Assembly (NCBI GenBank): GCA_030068145.1
Contig: JAPJBO010000330.1
Coordinates: forward strand, 1-64,000
Direction of reading: 5' to 3'
Origin: Diplonema papillatum
Lineage: Eukaryota > Euglenozoa > Diplonemea > Diplonemida > Diplonemidae
Length of the DNA stretch: 64,000 bases
The position numbers and the translations under genes are program-made. Below the pieces are notes generated by a model that saw nothing but the letters and a program-made list of their open reading frames with translations, made no database searches and was not told the origin of the DNA. Of the stretch, positions 41,024 to 52,700 are shown piece by piece; the stretch's first letter is position 1, and each line of letters opens with the position of its first letter.

Positions 41024-41782
41024 GGTTGTTTTCTTCTTTTCTTTTGATTCACTTTGAGACTGTTTCGATGCTTAAACACTGCAGTGGGCGGCCGCCAGTC
41101 TCTCTCTTGCCATCTCCACGTGCACACGTACACACACAAAATAGGGTTGAAATCTTACGTGTTTTCGGGGGGCGGAGAGAACTGATTTTTCCTTGTTTGA
41201 GTAATAAGCATTTCGGCAAGATACTTTGCGGGTACCATTTCCCGGTTCATCATGGGAGGGGTTTGCAACCGCGACGGGGTTCTGTCCAAAAATGAACAAA
41301 ATTTTCGCCACGCATCGTTTTTTCAGCCAAGGAACTTAATTTCCCCAGTAAAGGGGCAAAGAATGCGGAGTCCATACAGCATCAACAGTGCAGATCAGGG
41401 TACAAACTCCGTCTCCGGCATGGCTTGCAAATTCTGACCGAAAAGGGGTCCCGAAACGGAACCTGAAATCGCCGGGAAAAGCGCAAAGATCGTAAATCCT
41501 AAAAAGGAAGGCAATATTTTTGTCGTGTGCTCGCAAGAGCTGTTTGTGACGGGGACTTAAAGGGAATAATAACAGTTATTTGATACACGTCTGGCTGTCT
41601 AAAAAACACACCACTATTTGATCCTCTTAAGCTTCGGCTACCCGGAACTTTTTTTAGTATTCGACAAATCGAATAATAACACAGGTGTTATTATTCGACC
41701 CCCCCCCCCTTTAGTGTAAGGGAGTCGAAGTTTATACGACCCCCGTTCCGTTTCACGCACGGAGCTTTGGTTTGACACATAC
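41024..41782. other. Spacer between the two thioredoxin first exons
   Basis: Contains the second MITE-like copy. No second ERp29-like exon was found here on the minus strand. Confidence 0.5.
41563..41699. mobile_element. MITE-like element, copy 2
   Basis: A 137-bp copy of the 30318-30440 element, starting 'ggaataataacagttatt' and ending 'gttattattcgac'. The terminal hairpin 'gaataataacacaggtgtta' is fully preserved. Confidence 0.75.
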
Positions 41783-42166
41783 CTGGCACTTGACGTGAAG
41801 GTGCTCGTCAACGAAAGCTTCGAGCTCCTCCAAAGTGCGGCCACCCTCATAGGTCTGTGGGACCGGGTCGCCGGCGGTAAAGTAATGTAGGGTCGGGTAT
41901 CCTTCAACATTGTACTTGCTTGCGATTTCCTCGTGCTCGGTGGCGTCGAGGTCGCCGATGATCACGTTGCTGTCGGCATACACATGGGCGAGCTTGTTCC
42001 AAATCGGTGCCAGCGACTTGCAGTGGCCGCACCAGGGTGCATAGAACTTGACGAAGGCGTTCTTCCCCGAGTTCAGTACCTCCGACTCAAAGTTGTCATT
42101 CGTCAAGACTTGGGGCCACGCCAATGCGGCGCACGCCGAGGCGACCACGACAGCAAGACGCAACAT
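41783..42166 (-). CDS. Second PDI-like thioredoxin first exon (no local last exon)
   Basis: ATG at 42166 gives a signal peptide (MLRLAVVVASACAALAW) and a thioredoxin domain with APWCGHCK, GYPTLHYF and GGRTLEELEAF, closely similar to exon 1 of the neighbouring PDI-like gene. Coding ends KCQ at a GTATGTG donor, phase 0 after 128 codons. Reading past the donor gives only a short tail (VCVKPKLRA). No ERp29-like exon lies before the next gene. Either the gene is a partial tandem duplicate, or it is an alternative promoter and first exon spliced to the shared exon at 39065. Confidence 0.75.
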
Positions 42167-43117
42167 AGGTTTCCTTTCCTACCGGCCCCTGTAACCCAGC
42201 TCGCTGAATGAGAAGTGCCCTTGCACGCAGAGACTAAGTCGGGGAGAGGCAACAGTGATGCACCGTCGTATATATGTTCTCGTAGTTCGACACCACACGT
42301 ACACGCCACCGCCTCTGCCGTCCATTTTAACGTGAGCTTGCTCAAAAATGCAACAGGAGCTAAGGCCCGATGACGCGGTGCTACTATCCTCGTTCCAGGT
42401 CGGCTCACAGTGCAGCCCGTACATGTCCAGCTGCTGTCCGGAGGAGGCTGCTGATTCGTGGAAATTGTTGAAGTGGAGGACTAGAAGAGGGAAGGAGGGA
42501 AAAAAAGCGAGCAAGAGACGAAGAGAACAAGTAAACGCGGGACGTTCAGGAGGCGAGAAGCGCGCTTCTGCCGGTGTTGCCGACGAACGGGGGGCTAGAT
42601 ACTGCGAGGGGAGGTGGTTCAAGGACAAAAGAAGCCGTCCACCCTTCCTACGGCAGACCTTCATTGGAGAGGACTACACCAGAAACGGGAGGAAAGAAAG
42701 CTCATCCTTCCACAGTCCTGTTCTGGCTCACGCCCGGCGTCGCTCTTGTACGACACGGCGTGAACGAACTATCCCTGCTAATTCGTGCTAAAATGGAACT
42801 CGCGCGTCGTGGCTTCGAACGTGCGTCGTTTTTCGTGAAATGTTGCCCCGGGAAAAAAGATATTCCTCGGGTTTCCGGGTATCGCAAGCGTGAAGAGGCA
42901 ACGCCACTGCACAACGGGCACTGTACGTGCATCTGAGTCTTTGAGACGGAGGACGCGGCTCGCACGCTGTCGCCAAGGCCGCGTGGATGCCTCAATCGAC
43001 AGGGGGGGGGGGGGGGGGGGGGCAGGCTGACACCTGAGGGCCCCCAACGACTTTGCAAGGGACCCCCCCCCCCCCCCCAGGCATCTTGTTAAGAACCATC
43101 CATCCATCCATCAGCCG
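42167..43117. other. Upstream spacer with G and C homopolymers
   Basis: A 147-codon plus-strand frame (42348-42791) starts with ATG but has no domain and no support. G and C tracts of over 15 bases lie at about 43001-43022 and 43063-43078, capable of G-quadruplexes. Confidence 0.4.
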
Positions 43118-43366
43118 GCTGACCCCCCCCCTCATAGGCTATTTTCACTGTGGAGGGGGGAGACGCTACCTGTCACACTCTAAGGTGGTCACCACGGTGG
43201 GCGGTCAGAAAAAAAAAACTTTTTTTTTTTGCCCCAAATACCCCAAATACCACACTTCGGAAAATTTTTGTGGGCCCACTTTTGGCAGGGAATTTTGACC
43301 ATTTCACCTTAGAGAATTTGACCACCCAGCCTCCAGGGCAACTGCACTGTACACGGTGCAGTAGTA

Positions 43367-43470
43367 AACTTGTAATTTACACTTTTACTAGTAAAATTTA
43401 CAAGTGCACTAGTAAATTTTACTTGTGCACTTGTAAATTTTACTAGTGCACTAGTAAAAATTACAAGTGA
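43367..43470. repeat. Palindromic CACTTGTAAA-type tandem repeats, left arm
   Basis: Alternating 'acttgtaaattttac' and 'actagtaaaatttac' units, each near-palindromic, forming the inner side of the left inverted arm. Confidence 0.8.
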
Positions 43471-44632
43471 ATTCAGGTGTTGTTCAGTCCAAAACAGTGA
43501 TGTATAGGGGGTTTTGCGTGAAAAATTGCGAGATCGAAAACTGGGGAGGTTTGGTCGATGTGCACTACCCCTCGGACTGAGTTGGGCAGGGTTGTTGGGG
43601 GCCTTGATGGGAATCATCTCCCCTGATAGACAGCGGCGCCGTTGAAAAAGGATGAGAGGAGCAGCGCGCACCCAACTGGAACTGTACGCACTGTCCAGCC
43701 CCTTTACCCTGAGACTTTTGTTGAGCTAGTTGACAGCTGCCGAGGAAAAGCGTCTACAAAATGAGAAGAAACGGAGGTAAGAGAGACGCACTGTGAGTGG
43801 TGTCGTGCCAAATTCACAACACTCGGGCTCGACCATAATAGTCAGAATTTGTGAGGTTTCGTAAACATGAAAAAGCGGACGAGGCAGCAGGAAGAGTGCT
43901 AAACGGACGAAGCGTCTTTGATGTGGATCAATATGTATGCGCCCAAGATGCCGCCGGCCTAGTGCAGATGGAAGAGATCGGCAGGTTTGCACGGGGGACC
44001 CTCGAGCATCAGAGAGCGACTAAACGCGCCACAGAGCAGCATCAACGGCAAGACGCTGCACCAACTCCGGAGGTCCAGCGGAGCAGTGCGCTAGTGAGGC
44101 AATCGATTCTACAAAACGGCACAACGGAGATATGTGATTTAGGAGGGTGCAACGAAAAGGCCACCTCTCAACACATTCTGACAGGGGGCGACACAGCGCA
44201 CCTTAGATGGTTTCAGCCGGAGGCGGACCAAAGGCCGGTGTTCGGGCACCCGAATGCAGGCCCTGGACGCCTAAGCGAAGGGAACCACGCGGTAATCCGG
44301 AGTGTGGCTCTACGCGTGCCAGCTGCCCGGGAGACAAGTGCGCTGAATGGGCAACATGGGCCCTACAAGCATAGGAAGAAGGTGAGAACGCAAGCACGGC
44401 AGCGGCAGCAACACCCCAATAATCAACGACAATAAAATGAAGCAGTAGGCACACCGCGTTCGTTCCCAACACCCCGACCGACCAAAGCAACCGCCAAACT
44501 CCAAGAAGTACTAATCTCACGGCAACAGCCCAAACAACTTCCCCTAGAACCTCGTGTGACAAGAATCCTTCAGCCCTCGAAACCCCCCGTGGATCTTCCA
44601 TACCATAAGCAGAAGAAAGTTGAACCGGAAAT

Positions 44633-44712
44633 ATGTTGGACCGAAAATATATTGGACCGGACAAAGGTTGGACCGCGGACGACCAAAACAATTGGACCAT
44701 TTTGTCCGGTCC
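44633..44712. repeat. Hairpin repeat H, copy 1
   Basis: A self-complementary block: 'ttggaccggacaaaggttgg' on one side and 'attttgtccggtccaac' on the other, about 35 bases apart. A second copy lies at 45170-45243. Confidence 0.75.
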
Positions 44713-45169
44713 AACATAAGGTAAAAAATGTCCCGTGACAAATGGGTAGTCAGGCGCGAGAGATGCGTTGGGTTTCTTCTTGAGCGTACCAAGATCGTCG
44801 TTTATTGGCGGCTCATACTTTTTCCTTCACTGTCAGCCACACAACCTCGAGCCATCTCGTTTGCACTCTGCATTTTTGCGTTTGCACTCTACCAAAGCAA
44901 TGGGACAGACGGTGGACGCATCTTGGTCCACCCTCGGCACTGACCAACCGCAACCGGTCGCGATCAAACATCCTTCCGCGCAAGGAAGATCTTGTGATTC
45001 CACCACAGGGCCATGGCGACCAATGACCATGGGTGCTTCGTTGCGAGTTGCTGGAGGGAACTCAGCGCCGCGCAGTGTTCGGGAACTCCACCCATGCGCG
45101 ACTACGGAGTGGAGCGAGTGCTGGCCAGCCGCAAAACTGCACCAAGTACACAGAACCCCCCGAAAAAAA

Positions 45170-45243
45170 GTGGCCGGACAAAAGTTGGACCACCAGAGCC
45201 CAAAATAGGTGAGTTGGACCATTTTGTCCGGTCCAACTTATTT
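45170..45243. repeat. Hairpin repeat H, copy 2
   Basis: 'ggccggacaaaagttggacc' pairs with 'ggaccattttgtccggtcc'. Same arrangement as at 44633-44712, about 500 bp away in the interior of the foldback-type element. Confidence 0.75.
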
Positions 45244-45747
45244 CCGTTTATCGGTATTTGCCCTTCAGAGTTGACCGCACTGTTGCCCACGACTCAGTCC
45301 AAAAAATGGATGCCAAGCCTGTCCGGCACAAGACGCACGCAGGCAGAGATATTCGTAACCTCCTGGGCCAAAAGCAAGATACCAGAGCGTCTTTTGCCGT
45401 GCAACTCTATTTCTGGTACCAGGACGTACCTGTGCACGACTCTGCTCTGAGAGGACACGAACGCCTCCTCCTTCGCGCTCCGTCTCTTCCGATGTTATTG
45501 TCCCGTGTTCCGCATCGAGCCACAGGGGGGTCGTGTTCGAGTGTTCACGTTTGCCTTGGAGTGGGGGAAATCTGGATTGACGCGGTCTGCCTACGCGCGG
45601 GGCTCTCAAGCACTGGGTTGTCACTTTGCTCTGCTCTCCCAGCCCCATTTTGACGAGTTAGGTGAAAAAGAAGCCGGTGCTTCTGAATGTGTGCTTCACT
45701 TGCCACAGTTTCTTCTTGTTTCACCCCAAAACACCTGCCAAAACACC

Positions 45748-45900
45748 TGAAATCACTTGTAAATTTTACAAGTGCACTTGTAAATTTTACAAGTGCACTT
45801 GTAAATTTTACAAGTGCACTTGTAAAATTTACTAGTGGCACTTGTAAACCATTTTCACTTGTAAAACCACTAGTAAATTTACTAGTGAAAGCCTTTACTA
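45748..45900. repeat. Palindromic CACTTGTAAA-type tandem repeats, right arm
   Basis: At least three perfect 21-bp palindromes made of cacttgtaaa, one central t, and tttacaagtg, followed by 'actagtaaatttactagt' variants. They mirror 43367-43470. Confidence 0.85.
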
Positions 45901-46299
45901 CTGCACCGTGTAGAGAGGGGGGGGTCTGGTTTATCCGGCCATCCGGCCAAAGTGGCTGATCCTTAACAAGAGCGCTGCCCCCCCCCCCCCCCCCCCCCCC
46001 CTTCCACAGTGCAGTTGCCTTGGAGGCTGGGTGGTCGAATTCTCGAAGGTGAAATGGTCAAAATTCCCTGGCAAAAGTGGGCCCACAAAAAATTTTCAAA
46101 GTGTGGTTTTTGGGGTATTTGGGCCAAAAAAAAAAAAAAAAAAAAATTCTGACCACCCACCGTGGTGACCACCTTAGAGAGTGGCAGGTAGCGTCCCCCC
46201 TCCACAGTGAAAATAGCCTGTATATAGGGGGGGGGTCAGGTCAGATTCTGCCAACGACTCCGCAATCTGGCCGCTTAGGGCCACCCCTGGGGGGGGGGG

Positions 46300-46396
46300 C
46301 GGCGCCGACGGCAGCCGGGGTCCGTGCCCGCCTTGCAGCCGGCGCGCCGTGTCTCGTCTTGCTCGAGGGAGAGCCAGAAGAGCTCCACGGCCTGCG
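46300..46396 (-). pseudogene. Partial copy of the Abraxas-like gene tail
   Basis: Matches 46900-46990 of the neighbouring gene ('gtctcgtcttgctcgaggga', 'gccagaagagctcc', 'cggcctgcg') in the same orientation with several differences. It lies just 3' of the gene and immediately outside the right arm of the foldback-type element. No open frame continues. Confidence 0.8.
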
Positions 46397-46676
46397 GGGG
46401 GGGTCACCGCCCTGGTTCCGCTGGTCCCTGATCTTCCACACGCGCGTTGCTTCCTGAACTGTGGCCCGACACCTCACCGTCAAGATAGCCACACCTAAAC
46501 ACCTCCCCCTCAGGTTGGCGCGTCGCCCCATCGATCGCAGCGCAGCGCGCGGAAACCGAGCGCCTCTTCGATCGCCGACCCGGTTCCGACGCCGTGTTTG
46601 CGCGAGATGACCCTCCCGCAGCTGCAGAGCGACGACGGCGCCTCGCAGAAGGGCTCGCAGCAGGAGAAAAGAACGG

Positions 46677-48563
46677 TCATCTCGGAAACGGGTTCAAGTC
46701 TTTGAAGTGATCCTCCGGTTTCCGGGGCTCCGCGACCACAGGGTCCTTCGGTTTCGCGTCCGCGGGGATGCCGTCCAAGATGCTGGCTTTGCACTTTTGG
46801 TCGAGCTTGCCCGTGCTCCCACTCGAACCAGCAGCGACAGTCGCAGCGCCGCCTCCGGCGCTGCTCACCGGGGTGATAGGTGCCGGGGCCGGATCGACAG
46901 GGGGCGGCCCCGGGTCAGCGCCCGCCTTGCCGCCGGCGCGCTGCGTCTCGTCTTGCTCGAGGGACAGCCAGAAGAGCTCCGCGGCCTGCGAGGACATCGC
47001 GCTGGCGGCCGGCAGCCCGCCGGGGAGCTCTGGGGCCGCGGGATCTTCGCCGGGGGGCGCCAGGCCCGATGCGGCGTCGGCGTGTTTCTCGGGTGCCGAC
47101 GCCGGCGGCACGGGGCCGCCCGCTTCTTCGGTGGAACCGCCGGAGGACACCCCTTCGGTTGCGGCGCCTGGGGACGTGAAGACGGCGGGGCTCGCGGTTG
47201 CGTCGAGTGGCGAGGACTCTAGGGTTTGGTGGGAAGCGGGCGAGGTGGGGTCGGTCGTCGGCGAAGGTTCGAGTTCGGTGGTTTCGGTCGAAGAGGACGC
47301 GGCGGGTTGGGCGGCGGCCGCCGCTTTGCGCATGAGGGCTGCGCGCTGCTCGCAGTGTTCGACGCGAAGCGAGAGATAATCGACGTCTTCGCGGTGCTCG
47401 ACCCGGTACCGGAGGCTGGTCTCGCGGCGGGTGACGACGAGGAGGGTCTTCACCCGGATCTCGCCCGCGAGCCGCTGCGCCTGCCGCAGGCACTCGCGCT
47501 CCGCGGTCGACAAGTTCAGCAGCCGCTGCGCCTGCAGCGCGACTCTGCGCCGGTCCTTGTGCAGCCCCTGCGCCGCCTCCCGCGCAGCGGCCAGCTGCTC
47601 CATCAGCGGGGCCTTCGCCGCCGCCGCCATGTCGGTAATCAGGTCATCGCGGGCGGCCGGCTGCCCCGACGGATCTTTGTCCAGGCGCAAATCGTTGAAG
47701 ATCTTGTAACTGCGGGGTTGGGGTTTCGGTATCGAATGCGCCGACGCAGGAGAGAAGAGGTAGTAGGTCACGCCTACCCACCTATGTGTGTTCTCACGGC
47801 CATCGCTACCGCGCTGACCTTTTCCGAGGTAGAGAGAGAGCGAGAGCGAAAGGTCAGTCCCTTCCAGAACACTTGATCCACACCACGGCTGAAGTCCCTT
47901 CAGAACAGTTGATCCACACCAAGGCCTCTAAAGGCCAGTCCCTTCAGAACAGCTGATCCACACCAAGACCTCTGAAGGCTAGTCCTTTCAGAACAGTTGA
48001 TCCACCCTCGCGGTAATATGGAAAGCTCTTGAGAGAACGAAAAAGGGGGCACACTCTTTTGCGCTGCTGTGCTTCATGTTCGGCACGACGGTCTTCATCA
48101 CCACCGGTTTGGAGGCGGCCGACAGCGTGAAGAAGCTGTAGTCGATGTTCAGCGTCCCTCGGATCACAGGATCCTGCACGCACACGACGGTTACCAGGGC
48201 AAACACGAGGGGTTTTGCGGACGCAGCCTGCAACTTGGTGTGCACCGCTGATTCCACGGCGGACATGTTGTGCGTGGTATTGCTCCGGCCTCGGAACCAC
48301 CCGATGAGGTCTTCGGGGAGCTTTTTCGTGATGCTGCAGTCTTGGCCGTAGAAGCTCTGCACCCGCCCCGTGACCGCGACGCCGGTGACGTTGTAGTACG
48401 TGACGGAGCACCGGTCGGAAGCGTCGTCGACCTCTTCCTCCTTGCACTCGGTCCCCAGCAAGAACCCTTCGACGCGCCCGTCTTCGCAGTTGTTGACCAG
48501 CAGCGAGTGGAGCATCCGCGCGAGCGCCATGCTGCTGATGCGCACCGCCGACTTGCTCGACAT
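46677..48563 (-). CDS. Abraxas-like (FAM175) MPN-minus protein, two exons
   Basis: Exon 1 (48563-48055) encodes an MPN-like domain with EGFLLGTECKEEE, SFYGQDCSITKKLPEDLIGW, RSNTTHNMSAVESAVH and PLVFALVTVV. These match the order of conserved blocks in Abraxas proteins; no JAMM metalloprotease motif (HxH...D) is visible, as expected for the inactive scaffold subunit. An AAAAGA|GTGTGC donor, phase 2, can join a CCCCGCAG acceptor to exon 2 (47709-46677), which begins YKIFNDLRLDKD. Exon 2 has a long coiled coil (about 30-145) and a Pro/Ser/Ala-rich disordered tail ending DLNPFPR. The joined product is 513 residues. Known family members scaffold the BRCC36 K63-deubiquitinase in BRCA1-A or BRISC complexes. 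The splice is inferred, and fits the MPN-then-coiled-coil plan. Confidence 0.75.
47855..48004. repeat. 44-bp minisatellite in the Abraxas-like intron
   Basis: About three and a half units built on 'agtcccttcagaacagttga' then 'tccacaccaaggcctctaaa'. It fills much of the 345-bp intron. Confidence 0.85.
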
Positions 48564-49770
48564 TTTTTTGGGATGTTCCCGATCAATCAGCCGTTCGCGA
48601 GAAAGGGACCGCGGGTGTTTTTCTTCTTTTCTCGTTCGGCCTGTTTAAAGTTTTTCAGGATTCCTACTCCTGCATCCCATTGCTGTGTTAAGATTCACAT
48701 TTCGTGTTAACTCACAGATGTGTTACGAATCTTTGTAGTTTGAAGGTTCAGTTGATGCATCTACTACGTGTAGAGGATGGTAGCATGTATCCTACGTGCT
48801 GATGCACCGCTGCATGCTGTACTGCTAGTACGTGCTGCTGATGGTATGCATCTACTACGTGTAGAGGATACGTACGTGCTGCTGCTACGTGCTATTGCTA
48901 CGTGCTGCTACACCACAGTGCTGCTGCTGGGAGTCGGGTTGGGGCGCAGATTTTTTAGCACACTTTAAAGAATTTTCCTTCGTTGCTGGTGACACAGATT
49001 GCTACAAAAGTGCTCGACTTGAATCGGCCGCCACTTTCCCCGGCGAGATCAGAGCTACCGTGCAATCGGCTTCTTTCGAGCGTTATTTGCGGAACTAGAT
49101 GTGCAAGAGGACGGCGGAAATGTGTCCCACACCTCCTTGGGCCTCTAAGCTGGAAAGCCAGACGCCCAAGAACTGCTGGTGCACTCGTGTGTGATGTCGA
49201 ACCGATGCAGGTGAGAAGAGAGATGCACGATTCACATCGATCACGCAAGGCTTGTACTGAGGGGAGCAGGGAGGGGTTGTAAAACAAGCTCCGTTCTGGC
49301 AACAATGCGGCAAGTCTCTTCCTGTTGCTCCTGCTGTGGGTGCAAAAAGATGGTTCTACGGAGGATGATCTCGGCCGTCGCCTGGAAGATTCAGCCCCTT
49401 GCAACTCTTAGAAGAACTAAGATCGTACAATGGCAAAAGGCTGCAACCCCTCTCGTGGCACAATAGTGGCAGCTACGTTAGTATCGTGGCAACGAGTGGC
49501 AACTGACTCGTACTTCTCGTCGCACGTCGCGTCACAAAGGGACTGTTCTGCTGCGCATAAGGTCGTCGATGCGAAGGAGCTTGGCAGGCAACGTGCCCGC
49601 CAGCTGCAACAACTCGCGATGCTTTCTTGTCTACATTAGCTTGAGCAATTGGGCTGGTCCACCTCCTGCTGATAGACTGTGACAGCAGCCGGCAATTCGA
49701 TGCACTGGCCCAATTAGTTCCGGTTGCGATGCAGATAGGCGCGGGTGAAATGCCGATGCCCTGCAGTCTA
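48564..49770. other. Intergenic spacer with degenerate tandem repeat
   Basis: No gene supported. 48752-48910 is a loose repeat: 'tgcatctactacgtgtagag' occurs twice, with many 'tacgtgctgctg' phrases. 'gttagcttgagca' and 'gctgatagactgtgacagca' near 49660 resemble 'gctgatagactgcgacagca' near 29449, a short dispersed match. Confidence 0.5.
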
Positions 49771-52700
49771 TCACACGTGCGACGCTGCCTCGTCACGCCC
49801 TCCGGTGCCCCACACGTCGCCGTCCCGCGCAACGAGTGTCTTCCGCAGGGAGTCCATGTCTAATTCCTTCAGGGTGGCGTCGGTTCCCACGCTACGCAAG
49901 TTGGCACACTCCGCCGCTACCTGCAGCAGAAGCTTGGCGCCTCTGTCGCCGACCGCGCTTCCGCGGATGTCAATCGCGGCGAGCTCAGCGTGGTAGCCGT
50001 TCGCCAGAATCGCGAGCACGGAGCACGTCTCCGCCACCGACAGGCCAAGGCCTCGGAGAGTTAATTTCCGCAGCGCCGTCGCCTGCTTCAGGAGAAACCC
50101 AAGAACGAGAACGTGCTGTGGGGGGAATTACATGGCAATAACTCCGCTAATAGCGTGAATGCGTGCGCCGCGACTGCGTGCAATAGTACAACAATAGTAG
50201 CGTTCAGGTGAGCTCGGCATCGTTTGCGCTTTTTCTCCTCCGCTTGAGGGCCTCAAGACAATGAGGCCTGTTGCCAAAGTGGACCTCCACCTGCTGTGTC
50301 CCTGCATCGGGCAGCAGAGCGAAAACAAGAATTGTGCCTGGCAAAGCCCACCACACAGGGTAAGCTTCGGTGGCGCCGCAGACCTGTGTATCCCTGCATC
50401 GGGTCTCAGTCACACTCCGCCGTGCTGGCATCACCAGTAGGGAAGAAGCGCTGCTGCACTCGTTCTCTCTGGACTTGACGTTTTTGTGTGAAAGAGCCGG
50501 GTACCGACAGGACGCCTAATAATGTATACACGAAATGGCACACCTTTCCTCCCAAGTAAGAGTCGACGACTGTCAAGGTCGACAGGTTCTTCACGCCGAC
50601 TTCCGCGTCGGCCGCCGCCGCCAGGCACGGCGGCACGCGGAGCCCGTTCTTTTTGCACAGCTCGCACAGGTACTCGTCGAACGTGACGCCGCCGCCGCCG
50701 CCGCGGCAGGCGGCCGCGGCGTACGGCGCGTCCGCGACCGGCAGGTCCCGGAACCTAGTCTTTGGCACCGGCCGCCCGACCGCCGCCCGGGGCACGTGCC
50801 GGTGGGCATAGCCGGCGCCGGGCGCTGGGGCTGACCGGAGCTGGAGCTCATTCCCAGAGAGCCTCCCCCCCGGGGCTGGAACTGGATCCGCTGATACAAC
50901 GGTAGAAGCTATCCCCTGTTGTGACGGTGGATCCATCACTCCCGGCCCCGGGGAGCCTCGGGCCCTCCGCGGCTGAGCTCCGACGCCGGCCAGCCCTGGT
51001 GGAACCGCGCGGCTGGTGAACGGCTTCGAGCTGCGGGTGCCGACGGCGCTTGGGTGGGGCACGTGGTACCGCAGGGCGTGCACGAGCTGCACGGCGTCGC
51101 GCGGGTCCGTTTTGAACAGCGCGCGCTTCGCCGCCGCCCGCCCGCCGGCGGCGGGGCGGGTGGTCCAGCGCTCCAGGAAGGAAGCGGAGTCGAGGGCAGT
51201 GACGCCCCGGTCGTCCGGCAGCGTCGGCAGCGCGCCGTGGTCGAGCAGCACGATCGCCAGCCGCGCGCCCGCCTGCGACGACGCCGCGTAGTGCAGCGGC
51301 GTGTTGCCGAAGGAGTCCGCCGCGTTCAGCGGGAGGGAAAAGTGACGGATCGCCCGCTCCGCCGTGTCGACCAGCAAGTCCTGGTCCCGACACGGAAACG
51401 CGCAGAGGTAGTGCAGCGGGGTGCGTCCCATCCCGTCCGGCGCAGCCGGCAGCTTGTCTCGCCGCCTCTCCGCTAGGTGCCGGTACGCCTCGAAATCGCA
51501 CGACATCAACGCGAGGTGCACTGCGGTGGCTCCACACGCGTCGCATTCCAACAGCGCGGCTGGCAACGCTCTTGGCGAAACGACGCTGGCCTGGCCGCCG
51601 GCTGCCAGCAGCATATCCGCGACGGCTTGTCGGGCCTCGTCGACCGCCGGGTCCGCCTTCGACACGAACCGCCAGAACCCGGTTTCGAGCGGCGGCAGGC
51701 AGCAGTGCATGAGCGGCGTGCGGGGCCGCCCCCAGTGGCAGCCCTTCTTCCGGGCCCGCAGGGCGGAATACGCTTGCCCCGGCGCCGTGTACAGCGGGCC
51801 CCCCCCGGGGACTCCGGCCGAGAGCAGCAGCGCGGCGGCTGCAGGGTTCCGCACTCGGGCGGCGAGGACTAGCAGGGCGAGGCCGACGCCCGTATCGACC
51901 AGGGAGCGAGGCGACTCCGGCCACGCCTCGAGCAACACCGAGAGGGATTCCGACCACCCGTGGACGACGCATTCGTCGAGGAGGTCGCTCTCGACGCCGC
52001 CGCGGGATTCGCCGCCTGCGGTTGGGTCGACCGGCAGGAGGACAGCCTCCTCGAACACCCCCTTGTCCCTCGCCTCCCCGCAGAGCCGCGAAAGCTCGGC
52101 CGCCGAGTACCCGGCGTTGCGGAACCCTGCCGCCGAGAGGGTCTCGCGGCACGCGGCCGCGATTTCCGCGTGGAAACCGTCTCTTGCCCGGTTGGCCCTC
52201 CCGCGGGCCTCCTTCCGCACCCGCAGCCTGGCGAGGAACCGGCGCGCCGATCTCTGCGCGACCGACAGGTTTGCGGTGCGGACTTCTTCGGCGTTCCGCT
52301 GGGTCTTCTCCTCCAGCGCTTCGCGCCGCAGCCGCCTGGCGGTCCTCCTCGCAAGCATCCCGCGGACCCACTTCTGCACGCCGACGCATGCGGCGCCCCA
52401 GGTTCTTTCGACGACGGCCCGCCACGCCCAGCGGTGTGTGTCCCTCGCTTCGGACTCGGCCGCTTCGACGGCCCGCCGCGCCTCGCTGGCTTCGAGGTCG
52501 ACCTGCAGTGCGAGGAACACCCGGTCGCCCCGCTGCTTGTCGCCGCCGCCGGCGGGCGGGGCAGTTCCCGTCCGGAACGGCGCGGCCGGGGTCTCGAGCC
52601 GCTTGCGCATGGCGGCCGAGCGGACCTTCCCCTGCAGGAGTTCGAGGAGCACCGCGTGGTCGCACGCCTCCTCGTCCTCGACGTTGATCCGCTCGAGGTC

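Larger units (their letters stand above)
43118..46240. mobile_element. Foldback-type element with long inverted ends
   Basis: The left arm (about 43118-43490) and right arm (about 45740-46240) are inverted copies. Each contains, from outside in, 'ggctattttcactgtgg', 'acgctacctg', a 'ggtggtcaccacggtggg' block, an A- or T-run, 'gtgggcccacttttg', 'tgaccatttcacctt', 'caactgcactgt' and then short palindromic 'cacttgtaaattttacaagtg'-type repeats. The right arm has an extra poly-C insertion. The 2.2-kb interior has no convincing transposase. The arms are diverged at many bases, so the element is not brand new. Confidence 0.75.

Noticed and set aside
42348-42791. 147-codon plus-strand protein
   Set aside because: ATG start but no domain or splice support, and it lies in upstream intergenic DNA.
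43851-44435. 194-codon ORF inside the foldback-type element as a transposase
   Set aside because: Starts with GTG and shows no catalytic motif; composition resembles non-coding sequence.
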